Assembly: GCA_029246505.1 (NCBI GenBank)
Contig: JAQWNC010000020.1
Location: 1 to 53,513, forward strand
From: Arenicellaceae bacterium
GTDB lineage: Bacteria > Pseudomonadota > Gammaproteobacteria > Arenicellales > Arenicellaceae
Direction: 5' to 3'
Length of the DNA stretch: 53,513 bases
The notes under the pieces were generated by a model, which was given only the letters and a program-made list of their open reading frames with translations, was not told where the DNA came from and searched no databases. Below, piece by piece: positions 16,521 to 25,944 of the stretch. Position numbers and translations under genes: made by a program. Every line of letters starts with the position of its first letter. Positions within the stretch are counted from its first letter, which is position 1.

Positions 16521-17255
16521 TTAGTTTTGCGAATAACTAAGCCGAATAAGAGGGTTGAGTAGGCGTTTAAAAAACCCGGCAAACTGAAGTGGCGCTTCAG
16601 ATACAGCCAGGCATATACAATCTCTATCCTGAGTCGCGACGGGCGTATGTTCATCCCAAGAATTTCTTACCAGGAAATCACCCTGCTGATAGAGGCCGTC
16701 TTCATCTGAAAAACTGCCTTCTAGTATAACCGTATACTCATCACCCAAATGAAAGTGTGTAGTTACTGAACCACCAGACTTAATTTTCAGAATTTCAACT
16801 TTTGTGTTTTCATCATCTTTAAATAGCTCAATATTATGAATACTTTTTGCAACTCGGCGCCACGGCATTTCCTGATAATCGGATTTAACAAATTGACGTA
16901 AACCTCTGGGTACCGAACTTTCACCGGCACCAGAACGGACATTGGAAACTTTGTTTTTCCCGGAATAAGACATATCCTGATGATCGCGTTCCAGGCTATC
17001 GGAATCCTCGTCAATCTTGTTAAGGATAGTATTCTTTAGATCAAGAGATACAGTCGCCCGGTTTAGTCGCAGCATGAGCTCACCTCCAACCTGGCTAAAA
17101 CGTTTTAGTTTTTTACGGCAGTTAGTACAAAACTCCGAATGTATCGAAACGCACAAGGCCTGTCCTAGCGGTAAACTACCCGCAGAATAAGAGGATAAAA
17201 GCTCGTCGCCGGGATGATTTCTAATCATTGATGCTACTACCTCGCTATCAGACAT
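16521..17255 (-). CDS. chrR: ChrR-type zinc anti-sigma factor with cupin domain
   Basis: The 244-residue protein has the two-domain ChrR layout. The N-terminal anti-sigma domain carries the zinc ligands H14, H39, C43 and C46 (HSEFCTNC). The C-terminal cupin has H167, H169, E173 and H203, equivalent to the metal site in the ChrR cupin. In Rhodobacter sphaeroides ChrR holds the ECF sigma RpoE inactive until singlet oxygen or organic peroxide releases it. The gene overlaps the sigma gene by 19 bp, so the two are translated together. All ligands are present, so it should be functional. The link sequence between the domains is longer and more charged than the cores. Confidence 0.95.
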   Translation of the reverse strand: MSDSEVVASMIRNHPGDELLSSYSAGSLPLGQALCVSIHSEFCTNCRKKLKRFSQVGGELMLRLNRATVSLDLKNTILNKIDEDSDSLERDHQDMSYSGKNKVSNVRSGAGESSVPRGLRQFVKSDYQEMPWRRVAKSIHNIELFKDDENTKVEILKIKSGGSVTTHFHLGDEYTVILEGSFSDEDGLYQQGDFLVRNSWDEHTPVATQDRDCICLAVSEAPLQFAGFFKRLLNPLIRLSYSQN

Positions 17256-17815
17256 TGCATTTTTTTAAGCGCTAAGCGTACACGCGATTTTACTGTCCCA
17301 AGAGGAAGACGCAATTCAGCGCTAACCTCCCTATGAGTCTTCCCTTCTAAATAAACTTTATTCAATATCTGCGCCTGCTCCTGAGGCAAATTCTCCAGTC
17401 CGGTTCGTATATCGTCTTGTAACCGACTTTGAGATGCCAACAGAAATGGACTAGGGCTATCATCTTCAATCTGATTAAATATTTCCGTTGGGTCAATGCC
17501 ACTCGCAAATCGACCATTGCGCCTTAAATAGTCTATTCGACAATTTCGAGCCAACCTAAACAGCCATGTATTAATATTTGACAGGCACGGGTTATAGCTT
17601 TTAGCTTTCAACCAAACACGAATCATAACTTCCTGTACGAGTTCGTCTGCTACCAAATCGGCACCTGGTTCCTGAGCAAGACTGTAAGCCCGAATCAACG
17701 GCGCGTAGTGATCAAATAGAGTAGTAAATGCCTGTTTGTCAAGGGCATTGGCGACCAGCGAGATGCACTCGCTGAGCAATTCTACTTCCTGATTCGGATT
17801 GCCTGTTGGACCCAC
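17237..17815 (-). CDS. rpoE: ECF sigma factor of the ChrR-controlled (ECF11) group
   Basis: This 192-residue sigma-70 family protein has region 2 with DELVQEVMIRVWLKAKSY and NTWLFRLARNCRIDYLRR, and region 4 with LPQEQAQILNKVYLEGKTHREVSAELRLPLGTVKSRVRLALKKM. Placement with ChrR identifies it as the RpoE-type regulator of the photo-oxidative stress response. The start is GTG at 17815. A TGATCC-N18-TATAAT site at 17882-17853 lies 38 bp upstream, implying autoregulation. The likely targets are the units with the same element at 8583, 8680, 12684, 13675 and 17889. Confidence 0.95.
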   Translation of the reverse strand: MGPTGNPNQEVELLSECISLVANALDKQAFTTLFDHYAPLIRAYSLAQEPGADLVADELVQEVMIRVWLKAKSYNPCLSNINTWLFRLARNCRIDYLRRNGRFASGIDPTEIFNQIEDDSPSPFLLASQSRLQDDIRTGLENLPQEQAQILNKVYLEGKTHREVSAELRLPLGTVKSRVRLALKKMQCLIAR

Positions 17816-17852
17816 GGGTTTCTATACAGCGCCTAAATTCTATTCAGTATCA

Positions 17853-17882
17853 ATTATACACACATAACTAAATATTGGATCA
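17853..17882 (-). promoter_or_regulatory. Predicted autoregulated ECF promoter of rpoE-chrR-DUF4174
   Basis: On the minus strand, TGATCC at 17882-17877, an 18-base spacer and TATAAT at 17858-17853. The known R. sphaeroides RpoE promoter has a TGATCC-type -35. It sits back to back with the plus-strand element at 17889-17918; the two -35 hexamers are only six bases apart. Confidence 0.8.
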
Positions 17883-17888
17883 CTCGAA

Positions 17889-17918
17889 TGATCCAAACTT
17901 ACCGTTACTACGTATCAA
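17889..17918 (+). promoter_or_regulatory. Predicted ECF promoter of the 17976-23087 operon
   Basis: TGATCC at 17889-17894, an 18-base spacer ending CG and TATCAA at 17913-17918. It is divergent from the sigma factor promoter and 57 bp before the ATG at 17976. Confidence 0.8.
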
Positions 17919-17975
17919 TTAATAAGCCAGTCCGATCAATCAATCAACCAACCAACCAATACAAACTAACAAGAC

Positions 17976-18440
17976 ATGACCAGTAATACTGCCCTACTAG
18001 AATCATTTAAACACAGTTACCAAGACCTGCTCGAAACAGATTGGAGTCAGCTCAGCCTCATTTACGCCGAAGATGTTCTATTCAAGGACCCGGTTCACGA
18101 AATCCGAGGGCTGGTTACTCTTGAGGACTACCTAATTGATCTATGTTCGGAAATTCTCGAGTGTCGTTTTGAATACCTTGATCAAATAACTAATAGTCAG
18201 GCCGCTTATATTAAATGGGTAATGCATTTCAAGCATCCACGGCTCGGTAGTAAGCTGATTAATATTCGTGGTGTAAGTCATCTCAAATGGTCTGATAAAA
18301 TAGATTTTCACGAAGACTTTTACGATATGGGTGCAATGCTATATGAGCACGTCCCCCTTGTAGGAAATGCTACTCGTTGGCTAAAACAACGACTCGCAGC
18401 TAAGCCTTTAGAGTTTTACTTATGCAAAACGAAAATATAG
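17976..18440 (+). CDS. NTF2-like (SnoaL-type) protein, first gene of the regulon operon
   Basis: The 154-residue cytosolic NTF2-like protein contains LIYAEDVLFKDPVHEIRGL, AAYIKWVMHFKHPRLGSK and DFHEDFYDMGAMLYEHVPLVG. It is a paralogue of the exported protein at 6910-7392, which has the same tail. Nuclear-transport-factor-2-like proteins bind small molecules or act as isomerases; this subgroup is a regular companion of SDR, amine oxidase and DUF1365 genes in ChrR/RpoE regulons. The ATG at 17976 lies 57 bp after the predicted ECF promoter. It overlaps the SDR gene by 19 bp. The biochemical function is not known. Confidence 0.85.
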   Translation: MTSNTALLESFKHSYQDLLETDWSQLSLIYAEDVLFKDPVHEIRGLVTLEDYLIDLCSEILECRFEYLDQITNSQAAYIKWVMHFKHPRLGSKLINIRGVSHLKWSDKIDFHEDFYDMGAMLYEHVPLVGNATRWLKQRLAAKPLEFYLCKTKI

Positions 18441-19225
18441 CTGTACCGAATAATCTTACCTGGATCACCGGAGCCAGTAGCGGCATCGGATTAAGCTTGA
18501 CATTAGCGCTGGCAAACCAAGGGCATAAGATCATTGCTAGTGCGAGAGATGAAAGCTTACTAATTGACTTGAGTAAATCTAACCCCAATATAGTTCCCCT
18601 ACCTTGCGACATTGCAGACAAGGTAAGTGTTCTGTCTGCAGCAAGCTACATACGTGAAAATTTCTTAAAGCTAGATAGAATTATTTTGAATGCTGGGACT
18701 TGTGAGTACCTCGATTTCCCTGAGCCCCAATGGGACGCGATAAGAAGAGTGATGGAGGTGAACTATTTTGGTACGATAAATTGTCTGGAATCTGCACTAC
18801 CACTTCTCAGGGCGAGTGACTCTCAGCCACATGTTGTTGTTGTCGCTTCACAAGTCACATTTGCTCCATTTCCACGCGCTGAAGCTTATGGTGCATCTAA
18901 AGCTGCTTTACAATATTTCTTCAGTAGCTTACAGGTAGATATGGCAGAAGAAAATATTGATGTGACCATCGTAAATCCAGGGTTCGTAGATACACCGCTA
19001 ACCCGATTAAATGACTTCAAGATGCCGTTTTTATTAGATGCAGAGATTGCCGCAATGCGAATAGTTGAGGGTCTTAAAAAGCGCCCTCGTGAAATTACTT
19101 TCCCGCGCAGACTCAAATGGTTGTTAAAGCTTTCAAAAGTAATGCCTGTGACATGGGGAAAGTTAATTTCGAAGAACGCATCCGATAAAAATTCCTTACC
19201 AACAAAAAAAGGAGTTAATAAATAG
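18422..19225 (+). CDS. Short-chain dehydrogenase/reductase of the RpoE/ChrR regulon
   Basis: The 267-residue classical SDR has TGASSGIGLSLTLALANQG, the NAG motif (LNAGTCEYLDFPEPQW), catalytic Ser in VVVASQVTFAPFPR, and Tyr-Lys in AEAYGASKAALQYF. VNPGFVDTPLTRLNDFKMP follows. The C-terminal stretch PRRLKWLLKLSKVMPVTW is basic and hydrophobic and may touch the membrane. It starts inside the NTF2-like gene (19-bp overlap), and its stop overlaps the next gene's GTG by one base, so it is in a tightly coupled operon. It probably acts with the neighbouring amine oxidase, DUF1365 and methyltransferase on membrane lipid; this is an inference from context. Confidence 0.93.
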   Translation: MQNENIAVPNNLTWITGASSGIGLSLTLALANQGHKIIASARDESLLIDLSKSNPNIVPLPCDIADKVSVLSAASYIRENFLKLDRIILNAGTCEYLDFPEPQWDAIRRVMEVNYFGTINCLESALPLLRASDSQPHVVVVASQVTFAPFPRAEAYGASKAALQYFFSSLQVDMAEENIDVTIVNPGFVDTPLTRLNDFKMPFLLDAEIAAMRIVEGLKKRPREITFPRRLKWLLKLSKVMPVTWGKLISKNASDKNSLPTKKGVNK

Positions 19226-20526
19226 TGAAGGTCGCAATTATCGGTGCTGGGATTTCGGGCCTAACCGCCGCGTACTATCTGAACCCACGGCACCAAATTA
19301 GTGTTTATGAAAGCGCCGACAAAATTGGTGGCCACACTGCTACAGCTGACATTACTCACGCTGGTCAAAACTATGCAATTGATACCGGGTTTATCGTCTA
19401 TAACGACTGGACTTATCCCAATTTTATCAAACTACTCGATGACCTCAGAGTTGACTCACAACCAACCGAAATGAGTTTTAGTGTACGGAGCGATGACAGC
19501 GGAATAGAATATGGTGGCAGTAATTTAAATACTTTATTTGCGCAACGGCGCAATATTATCAAACCATCTTTCCATAAAATGATCAGCGATATACTTCGGT
19601 TCAATCGTGAAGCTGTTCGTGATCTAGATGAGGGCAAGCTCACGGAGGGAACCACTTTAGGTGAGTACCTCAAATCAAATCGTTATAGCGAAGCTTTTAT
19701 CTACCAGTACGTTTTACCAATGGGTTGCGCAATCTGGTCGGCTTCTACTGATCGAATGACAGATTTTCCTATACGCTTCTTTACTGAGTTTTTTAAAAAC
19801 CATGGATTACTTAGCGTAAAAAACCGACCGCAGTGGCGGGTTATAAAAGGAGGTTCCCGAAACTATTTAGCGCCTTTGACAGAAAGCTTTAAAGACTCCA
19901 TTTTTGTAAATTCAAAAGTGAGCCATGTTCGCCGCCGAGATGGTTTAGTCGAACTTGTAATGGATAACGGTCAGGTATTGGCATATGACCAGGTAATTAT
20001 GGCCTGCCATAGCGATCAAGCCCTCGCACTTTTATGTAACCCAACGGTGGAAGAGCGCTCTGCCCTTTCGACAATCCCTTATCAACAAAATGATGTGGTT
20101 CTACATACTGATGAGAGTCTGCTTCCACGCTCACGTAGAGCTTGGTCAAGCTGGAACTACTTACTCAGGCAACGTCACCAGGAACGTGCCGTACTCAGTT
20201 ATGACATGAACATATTACAGGGCATCTCTTCGAAAGCGACTTTCTGCGTTACTTTAAATGCCACAGATTTGATCTCACCGAAAAAAGTAATTGAGAAGTT
20301 TAGCTACAGCCACCCGGTATTCTCTCTCGACTCTATTGATGCTGCTGCATCCTTAAATCAATTAAACGGTATGCATAATACTTGGTTTGCGGGCGCCTAT
20401 TTGGGTAATGGCTTTCACGAAGATGGCGTTAAAAGTGGCCTTCAAGTCGCAGAACTAATTAATCTGTTACCTAAACCAGAAAAACAGCGCAACAAAACAA
20501 GTACTGCGGCATCAGCTTATGCATAG
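19225..20526 (+). CDS. FAD/NAD(P)-binding amine-oxidase-like protein (COG2907 type)
   Basis: The 433-residue flavoprotein starts at GTG 19225 (TAGTG overlap with the SDR stop). It has the dinucleotide motif VAIIGAGISGLTAAYYL, then YESADKIGGHTATADI, DTGFIVYNDWTYPNF, and a C-terminal GAYLGNGFHEDGVKSGLQVAELI. This family lies directly next to DUF1365 and cyclopropane-fatty-acid synthase-like genes in many bacteria, as here, and is induced by singlet oxygen in R. sphaeroides. From similar operons it may oxidise an unsaturated fatty acyl chain, but the reaction is unproven here. It overlaps the DUF1365 gene by 8 bp. Confidence 0.92.
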   Translation: MKVAIIGAGISGLTAAYYLNPRHQISVYESADKIGGHTATADITHAGQNYAIDTGFIVYNDWTYPNFIKLLDDLRVDSQPTEMSFSVRSDDSGIEYGGSNLNTLFAQRRNIIKPSFHKMISDILRFNREAVRDLDEGKLTEGTTLGEYLKSNRYSEAFIYQYVLPMGCAIWSASTDRMTDFPIRFFTEFFKNHGLLSVKNRPQWRVIKGGSRNYLAPLTESFKDSIFVNSKVSHVRRRDGLVELVMDNGQVLAYDQVIMACHSDQALALLCNPTVEERSALSTIPYQQNDVVLHTDESLLPRSRRAWSSWNYLLRQRHQERAVLSYDMNILQGISSKATFCVTLNATDLISPKKVIEKFSYSHPVFSLDSIDAAASLNQLNGMHNTWFAGAYLGNGFHEDGVKSGLQVAELINLLPKPEKQRNKTSTAASAYA

Positions 20527-21283
20527 CGCAATTTATAAGGGTCTGCTACGGCATCGACGATTTAGACCTGTGGAACATAAATTTTTCTATCAAGTGTTTA
20601 TGTTATATCTGGATTTGGATGAAATTGATCAGGTTTTATCTATGTCGCGTTTATGGTCTAAGAAATCCTGGCGTCCTGCCAGATTTGAAAGAAGCGACTT
20701 TCTAGGTGACCCTCAAATATCTCTGCGAACGGCTGTGTCCGAACGAATTCTTCAAGAAACTGGTAAACCGCAAACTGGGCCTATTCGGATGCTAGCCAAT
20801 TTTCGATATTTTGGGTTCAACATTAATCCCATCACCTCGTATTACTGTTTTGATGAACAAGAAAACCTTAAAACAATCGTCGCTGAGGTTACCAACACAC
20901 CTTGGAAAGAACGCATAAGTTATGTTTTAACCTGTGATCCAAAAAAACGTATTCAACGTATAAGGTTTCAGAAATCGTTACATGTATCCCCGTTTAATCC
21001 TATGAATATGACTTATCACTGGACCAGCAATAGTCCTACAAAAATGTTGAGCTTAAATCTCGAAACCACACAGGCAGGCGATGCGCATATGGACGCCACA
21101 TTAGTCTTAAAGCGTCATGCAATACAATCGCATTCTTTAAGAAATACTCTTATCGAGTATCCTTGGACTACCGTAAAAGTATTGGCTTCAATTTATTGGC
21201 AAGCCTTTAGGTTGGGCGTGAAAAAGAGTCCGTTTTACACTCATCCTAAGCTTGTAAATTCAGCGCAAGGCGATAACCGTTAA
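20519..21283 (+). CDS. DUF1365 protein
   Basis: The 254-residue protein begins SAIYKGLLRHRRFRPVEH and FFYQVFMLYLDLDEID, and continues GPIRMLANFRYFGFNINPI, VTNTPWKERISYVL and KSLHVSPFNPMNMTYHW, all standard for DUF1365. The C-terminal half includes a possible amphipathic membrane-contact region near IEYPWTTVKVLASIYWQAF. It is flanked by the amine oxidase and the Cfa-type methyltransferase, the usual trio. DUF1365 has been linked to fatty acid modification in related operons; I cannot infer more from sequence. Confidence 0.93.
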   Translation: MHSAIYKGLLRHRRFRPVEHKFFYQVFMLYLDLDEIDQVLSMSRLWSKKSWRPARFERSDFLGDPQISLRTAVSERILQETGKPQTGPIRMLANFRYFGFNINPITSYYCFDEQENLKTIVAEVTNTPWKERISYVLTCDPKKRIQRIRFQKSLHVSPFNPMNMTYHWTSNSPTKMLSLNLETTQAGDAHMDATLVLKRHAIQSHSLRNTLIEYPWTTVKVLASIYWQAFRLGVKKSPFYTHPKLVNSAQGDNR

Positions 21284-21307
21284 CTCCAAATTATCAACAC
21301 TCATTTT

Positions 21308-22561
21308 ATGAAATCCTTAAATATACCCAAACTAAAAGTAGAAAGCTCACCTCCACTACTCTTAAAGATGGCGCGTAAAAAATTGGAGAATCATTTAATG
21401 GCAATTCCCCACGGTGTTCTGACGATAGACGATGGTAGAAGCATCAAATCGTTTGGAACCAAAAAATCCCAAAATGACGTTTGTGCAACAATGCGTATAC
21501 ATGACTTAGGCACTTATCGTGACATAAGTTTAGGTGGATCAATTGGTTCGGCTGAAGCGTATATGCATGGCAAATGGTCCTCGCCGAACCTAGTAGATTT
21601 AGTTCGGCTAATGTCGATTAATATTGAATTCTTACATGGTCTGGAAGGAATGACATCTCTACTAAGACGACTAAGCAACTCAGCTCTGCACTGGATCAAT
21701 AGGAACACGACCTCTAAAGTAAAGCAGAATATCTCTGCCCATTATGATTTAAGTAATGAGTTTTTTGAACTTTTTCTAGACCCAGAAATGATGTATTCAT
21801 CTGCAGTATTTCCTCGTTCTGATTCCGGACTAGTCGAAGCCTCAGTGTATAAACTCGATATCATATGCAAGAAACTGAACTTGAAAGAATCAGATCGATT
21901 GTTAGAAATTGGATCCGGTTGGGGTGGTATGGCGATATATGCGGCTAAAATCTATGGTTGCCATGTTACGACCACCACAATCTCGAAACAGCAGTACCAA
22001 GCCGCAAGCCAGCGTGTGAGGGCTGAAGGTCTCGAAAACAAGGTTACTGTTTTATTCGAAGACTATCGCGACCTTGAGGGAAGCTACGATAAATTGGTTT
22101 CTATTGAAATGATTGAGGCCGTAGGGCATGAATTCTACCCACAGTATTTCAAAAAATGCGCATCACTGTTAAAACCTAACGGACTAATGTTGTTACAGGC
22201 TATAACTATTCCAGATCAACGCTTTAACAGTGCGCAAAATTCTGTGGATTTTATTCAACGCTATATTTTCCCAGGTGGATCATTGCCTGGACACGAAATT
22301 ATGATGTCTTCAATCAAAAAATATACCGATATGCAAATGGTCGGAATGCAAGAAATTGGAACGGATTACGCCAAAACTCTATCGATTTGGCGCGAAGGCT
22401 TCTTGTCCAAATTAGATCAAACCAAAGCCTTAGGTTTTGATAACGTTTTTATTCGCATGTGGGATTATTACCTCTGCTATTGCCAAGGTGCATTTACTGA
22501 ACGTGTGATCGGTGCAACTCAGATACTTTTTGCCAAGCCAGGCTGGAGACGATCTGAGTAG
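21308..22561 (+). CDS. Cyclopropane-fatty-acid synthase-like SAM methyltransferase
   Basis: The 417-residue protein has the Cfa layout: an N-terminal domain with LGGSIGSAEAYMHGKW and a linker, the acyl-phospholipid motif QNISAHYDLSNEFFELFLD, SAVFPRSDSGL, and SAM motif I LLEIGSGWGGMAIYAAKIYG. It continues VSIEMIEAVGHEF and QRYIFPGGSLPG. These enzymes methylate unsaturated acyl chains of membrane phospholipids, making cyclopropane or furan-type precursor lipids. In RpoE/ChrR regulons the homologue CfaA participates in the singlet-oxygen response. It begins 24 bp after DUF1365 and is followed by DUF2878. The family is firm; the exact product is not visible. Confidence 0.93.
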   Translation: MKSLNIPKLKVESSPPLLLKMARKKLENHLMAIPHGVLTIDDGRSIKSFGTKKSQNDVCATMRIHDLGTYRDISLGGSIGSAEAYMHGKWSSPNLVDLVRLMSINIEFLHGLEGMTSLLRRLSNSALHWINRNTTSKVKQNISAHYDLSNEFFELFLDPEMMYSSAVFPRSDSGLVEASVYKLDIICKKLNLKESDRLLEIGSGWGGMAIYAAKIYGCHVTTTTISKQQYQAASQRVRAEGLENKVTVLFEDYRDLEGSYDKLVSIEMIEAVGHEFYPQYFKKCASLLKPNGLMLLQAITIPDQRFNSAQNSVDFIQRYIFPGGSLPGHEIMMSSIKKYTDMQMVGMQEIGTDYAKTLSIWREGFLSKLDQTKALGFDNVFIRMWDYYLCYCQGAFTERVIGATQILFAKPGWRRSE

Positions 22562-22592
22562 CAAACCCTAGCTAACTTCGGAATCCCACCAA

Positions 22593-23087
22593 ATGAAAAA
22601 AAATATCCTGAATCTGGTGATATACCAAATTGGTTGGCTGGTCTGCGTCATCGGTGGATCAGTCTATGCAGTCGCATATACATGCTTAGCGCTTTTAATT
22701 CATTACCGCTACATCTGGGAACAGAAATCTGAATGGCATTTCATTAGCCTGCTGGGGCTATCTGGATGCCTCTGGGACATTCTAATCGTGAAATCTGGCA
22801 TTATTGAATACGGAAACCCATGGCTACTGGGGATCCCTATTTGGTTGATTTGTTTATGGCTGTTATTCGCAACGACTTTTCTGCATTGCCTATACTGGCT
22901 TAATCAATATTTACGCGCAGCAGCGCTTTGTTCCGCAATTTTCGGCCCCACGACGTATTGGCTTGGTATGCGATTTACTGATGCTATGTTTACGACCGCC
23001 CTTCCTGTTTCCTTGATGATCATGGCATTAGGGTGGTCTTTGCTATTCCCCACCGGCTTGTACATTGCCCGACGATATAAGAACTGA
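22593..23087 (+). CDS. DUF2878 inner-membrane protein
   Basis: The 164-residue protein is mostly hydrophobic, with about five membrane segments: LVIYQIGWLVCVIGGSVYAV, VAYTCLALLIHY, HFISLLGLSGCLWDIL, IPIWLICLWLLFATTFLHC and the C-terminal LPVSLMIMALGWSLLFPTGL. This matches DUF2878, typically the last gene of the amine oxidase-DUF1365-Cfa operon. It lies 31 bp after the methyltransferase. The function is unknown; a role in transport or presentation of the modified lipid is only a guess. Confidence 0.88.
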   Translation: MKKNILNLVIYQIGWLVCVIGGSVYAVAYTCLALLIHYRYIWEQKSEWHFISLLGLSGCLWDILIVKSGIIEYGNPWLLGIPIWLICLWLLFATTFLHCLYWLNQYLRAAALCSAIFGPTTYWLGMRFTDAMFTTALPVSLMIMALGWSLLFPTGLYIARRYKN

Positions 23088-23467
23088 AAGAAATAGTCTG
23101 CTAATCAAGCCTTACGCTCAGTGGAACACGGGATTGTGTTGTGAGGTCACGCAATTAAGGATAGAACGTTTTTATTACCGCAAGTACTAGACCTATAAAA
23201 AACACTGCTCATGCAAACTAACAAAGCGCAGTTCTTATACTTTTCCATAACCTAAATACTCATGAAAAGACATAAACTTGGGCTGATTCAATACCGGGTA
23301 AAAAAACATTTATTTTAATAAAATCTGTTTCCATTACTTCGATGGTAGGATTACCGAATGCCAACGATAACTATCTAAGTAATTGTTTATTATTGGTAAT
23401 AATAAAATAAAATTACGCCTAACTTTTAAATTTTTAGTCAATTCGTTATCTCTTTCGATAAGATTCC
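23088..23467. other. Intergenic region between two convergent units
   Basis: No gene is supported in these 380 bases. An AT-rich perfect 9-base inverted repeat (TTTATTATT / AATAATAAA, 23386-23394 and 23398-23406, loop GGT) lies between the DUF2878 and hutU stop codons. It could be a weak bidirectional terminator, but it has no GC stem. Confidence 0.4.
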
Positions 23468-25135
23468 CTATAAAATGCTAGGTAAGTTTAGCCCGTGTTC
23501 TTTCGCGCATTCAATCGCCGCTTCGTACCCAGCATCAGCATGACGCATTACACCAGTTGCTGGATCGTTCCATAGAACACGGCTCAAGCGTCGAGCTGAA
23601 TCTTCAGTCCCATCAGCTAAAATCACCAGACCCGAGTGTTGCGAGAAACCCATTCCAACACCACCACCATGATGCAGGCTAACCCAAGTTGCACCACTAG
23701 CGGTGTTAAGCAAAGCATTCAAAAGTGGCCAATCAGAAACAGCACTCGATCCATCCTTCATTGATTCTGTTTCACGATTAGGACTTGCAACAGAACCGCT
23801 ATCAAGATGATCGCGGCCAATAACAATAGGAGCACTTAACTCACCATGCTTAACCATTTCGTTAAAGGCCAGAGCCAAGCGATGCCTATCACCCAAACCT
23901 ACCCAACAGATGCGTGCTGGCAAACCTTGGAACTCAATCCGTTCGCGAGCCAAATCCAACCATCTATGAAGATGCTGATCATCAGGAAGTAATTCTTTAA
24001 CTTTCTGATCAGTTTTATAAATATCTTCAGGGTCCCCAGACAATGCTACCCAACGAAATGGGCCTATGCCGTGACAAAATAAAGGGCGGATGTAGGCGGG
24101 AACAAAGCCAGGGAAATCGAAAGCATTTTCAAGGCCCTCATCAAATGCGACCTGACGAATATTGTTCCCGTAATCAAGTGTAGGAATACCTTGATTCCAA
24201 AAATCGAGCATCGCTTGAACATGTATTTTCATTGAAGCACGTGATGCCTTAGTTACTTCTTGGGGAGCAAACACTCGCTTATTTTCCCATTCTGCTAGCG
24301 TCCAGCCTTGCGGTAAATAGCCATTCAATGGATCGTGCGCCGACGTTTGATCAGTCACAATATCGGGACGAACTCCACGCTTCACTAATTCTGGAAAAAT
24401 ATCGGCAGCATTCGCACATAGCCCTACTGTCTTAGCTTGACCAGCTTTTGTCCACTCATCGATCATCGCTAAAGCTTCGTCTAACGAATTTGCTTTTTCA
24501 TCCAGATAGCGTGTGCGCAATCGAAAATCGATACTTTCAGGATTACACTCAATGGCGAGACAGCAAGCGCCGGCCATTGCTGCGGCCAGTGGCTGAGCGC
24601 CTCCCATGCCACCCAAGCCTGCTGTTAGAATCCATTTTCCGGTTAGGTCACCGTTAAAGTGCTGTCGACCTGCTTCTATAAATGTCTCAAAGGTACCTTG
24701 AACGATTCCCTGAGTACCAATATAAATCCAGGAACCAGCTGTCATCTGACCAAACATCATCAGACCTTTTTGATCTAGTTCGTTAAAGTGATCCCAATTC
24801 GCCCAATGTGGCACTAGGTTCGAATTCGCTATTAGCACTCTAGGCGCATCTTTATGCGTGCGGAACACACCAACTGGCTTACCCGACTGCACCAATAGTG
24901 TTTCATCTTCATTCAGCTGTTTTAAAGTTTCTAGAATCGCATCGAAATCTTTCCACGTTCTTGCTGCCTTGCCAATTCCACCATATACAACTAGCTCGTC
25001 TGGGTTTTCCGCAACCTCCCGATCCAGATTATTTTGAATCATTCTAAACGGAGCCTCAGTCGCCCACGATTTACAGGATAGCTTATTGCCTCGTGGGCTT
25101 TTGATGTCGCGCTTACCGCTTAAAGGTTTATTCAT
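23468..25135 (-). CDS. hutU: Urocanate hydratase
   Basis: The 555-residue protein is of normal length for HutU, with the NAD-binding and active-site landmarks of the family: [74 protein letters not shown] and [15 protein letters not shown]. It converts urocanate to 4-imidazolone-5-propanoate, the second step of histidine breakdown. It is the last gene of hutIHGU, with its ATG overlapping the hutG stop (ATGA). A cytosolic enzyme with no unusual features. Confidence 0.98.
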   Translation of the reverse strand: MNKPLSGKRDIKSPRGNKLSCKSWATEAPFRMIQNNLDREVAENPDELVVYGGIGKAARTWKDFDAILETLKQLNEDETLLVQSGKPVGVFRTHKDAPRVLIANSNLVPHWANWDHFNELDQKGLMMFGQMTAGSWIYIGTQGIVQGTFETFIEAGRQHFNGDLTGKWILTAGLGGMGGAQPLAAAMAGACCLAIECNPESIDFRLRTRYLDEKANSLDEALAMIDEWTKAGQAKTVGLCANAADIFPELVKRGVRPDIVTDQTSAHDPLNGYLPQGWTLAEWENKRVFAPQEVTKASRASMKIHVQAMLDFWNQGIPTLDYGNNIRQVAFDEGLENAFDFPGFVPAYIRPLFCHGIGPFRWVALSGDPEDIYKTDQKVKELLPDDQHLHRWLDLARERIEFQGLPARICWVGLGDRHRLALAFNEMVKHGELSAPIVIGRDHLDSGSVASPNRETESMKDGSSAVSDWPLLNALLNTASGATWVSLHHGGGVGMGFSQHSGLVILADGTEDSARRLSRVLWNDPATGVMRHADAGYEAAIECAKEHGLNLPSIL

Positions 25136-25944
25136 AATGAATCTCCAGATGAATGCTCAAGAATTATGGTATTAATTTCATGAAGAATTTCAGACAATAG
25201 GCTTCGTAAAGATAATGCTTTTTTTTCATCGTAGTCAAAAGGGACACGTTCGCTCCGTAGATAGGCCCGCTGCGCTAGTTCCATTTGAACCGCATGCACG
25301 CCCACTTTAGGTTTACCATAGTGGCGTGTCGTCCACCCGCCTCTAAATCGGCCATTAACTACATGGGTATGACTCTTAATGTTTTGGCAAATGTTTTGAA
25401 TGCCAGCCGTAATCTCGCTCGCGCATGATTTACCGCTGTTGTCGCCTATATTCAAATCCGGTAAAAGATTGTCGAATAAATACGGTATCTCTGACCGAAT
25501 CGAGTGGCAATCATATACAAGCGCAATACCATGTATTGACTTCACACGCGCTATTTCTTCGTTCAAAAGTTGGTGGTATTCACGGTGGTAAATTTGAAGT
25601 CGCTGTTGAATATCATCTGCCGTTGGCTCGGTTTTCCAAATAGGCTCACCATCAAAAGTAGTAAACGGAACTAAGCCAGTAGAATTTTGACCTGGGTATA
25701 AATTGGTACCTTGTGGGTCACGATTTGGATCAATCACATAACGACTAAAATTTGCTTTCACAACCGTAACGTTATCTAACAACCCTTCGTAAAGCTGTGG
25801 AACGTGCCAGTCGGTATCCGATAGCTGTCGACCCAGCTCATTTAAATCTGTAAATATTTCATCCGGGACAAAGGTTCCAGAATGTGGCTGGCCCAATATT
25901 ATTGGGCAAGACCCCTGAGTCACATCAACAAGATTTATGTTCAT
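25132..25944 (-). CDS. hutG: N-formylglutamate deformylase
   Basis: Starting at ATG 25944 (270 residues) it overlaps the hutH stop as ATGA; a longer frame to 25980 is the shadow of hutH. Motifs include [50 protein letters not shown] and [19 protein letters not shown], the N-formylglutamate amidohydrolase family with its zinc-binding H/E residues. It hydrolyses N-formylglutamate to glutamate and formate, the last step of the HutF-dependent route. HutF at 28755 makes its substrate, so both branches are present and complete. Confidence 0.96.
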   Translation of the reverse strand: MNINLVDVTQGSCPIILGQPHSGTFVPDEIFTDLNELGRQLSDTDWHVPQLYEGLLDNVTVVKANFSRYVIDPNRDPQGTNLYPGQNSTGLVPFTTFDGEPIWKTEPTADDIQQRLQIYHREYHQLLNEEIARVKSIHGIALVYDCHSIRSEIPYLFDNLLPDLNIGDNSGKSCASEITAGIQNICQNIKSHTHVVNGRFRGGWTTRHYGKPKVGVHAVQMELAQRAYLRSERVPFDYDEKKALSLRSLLSEILHEINTIILEHSSGDSL

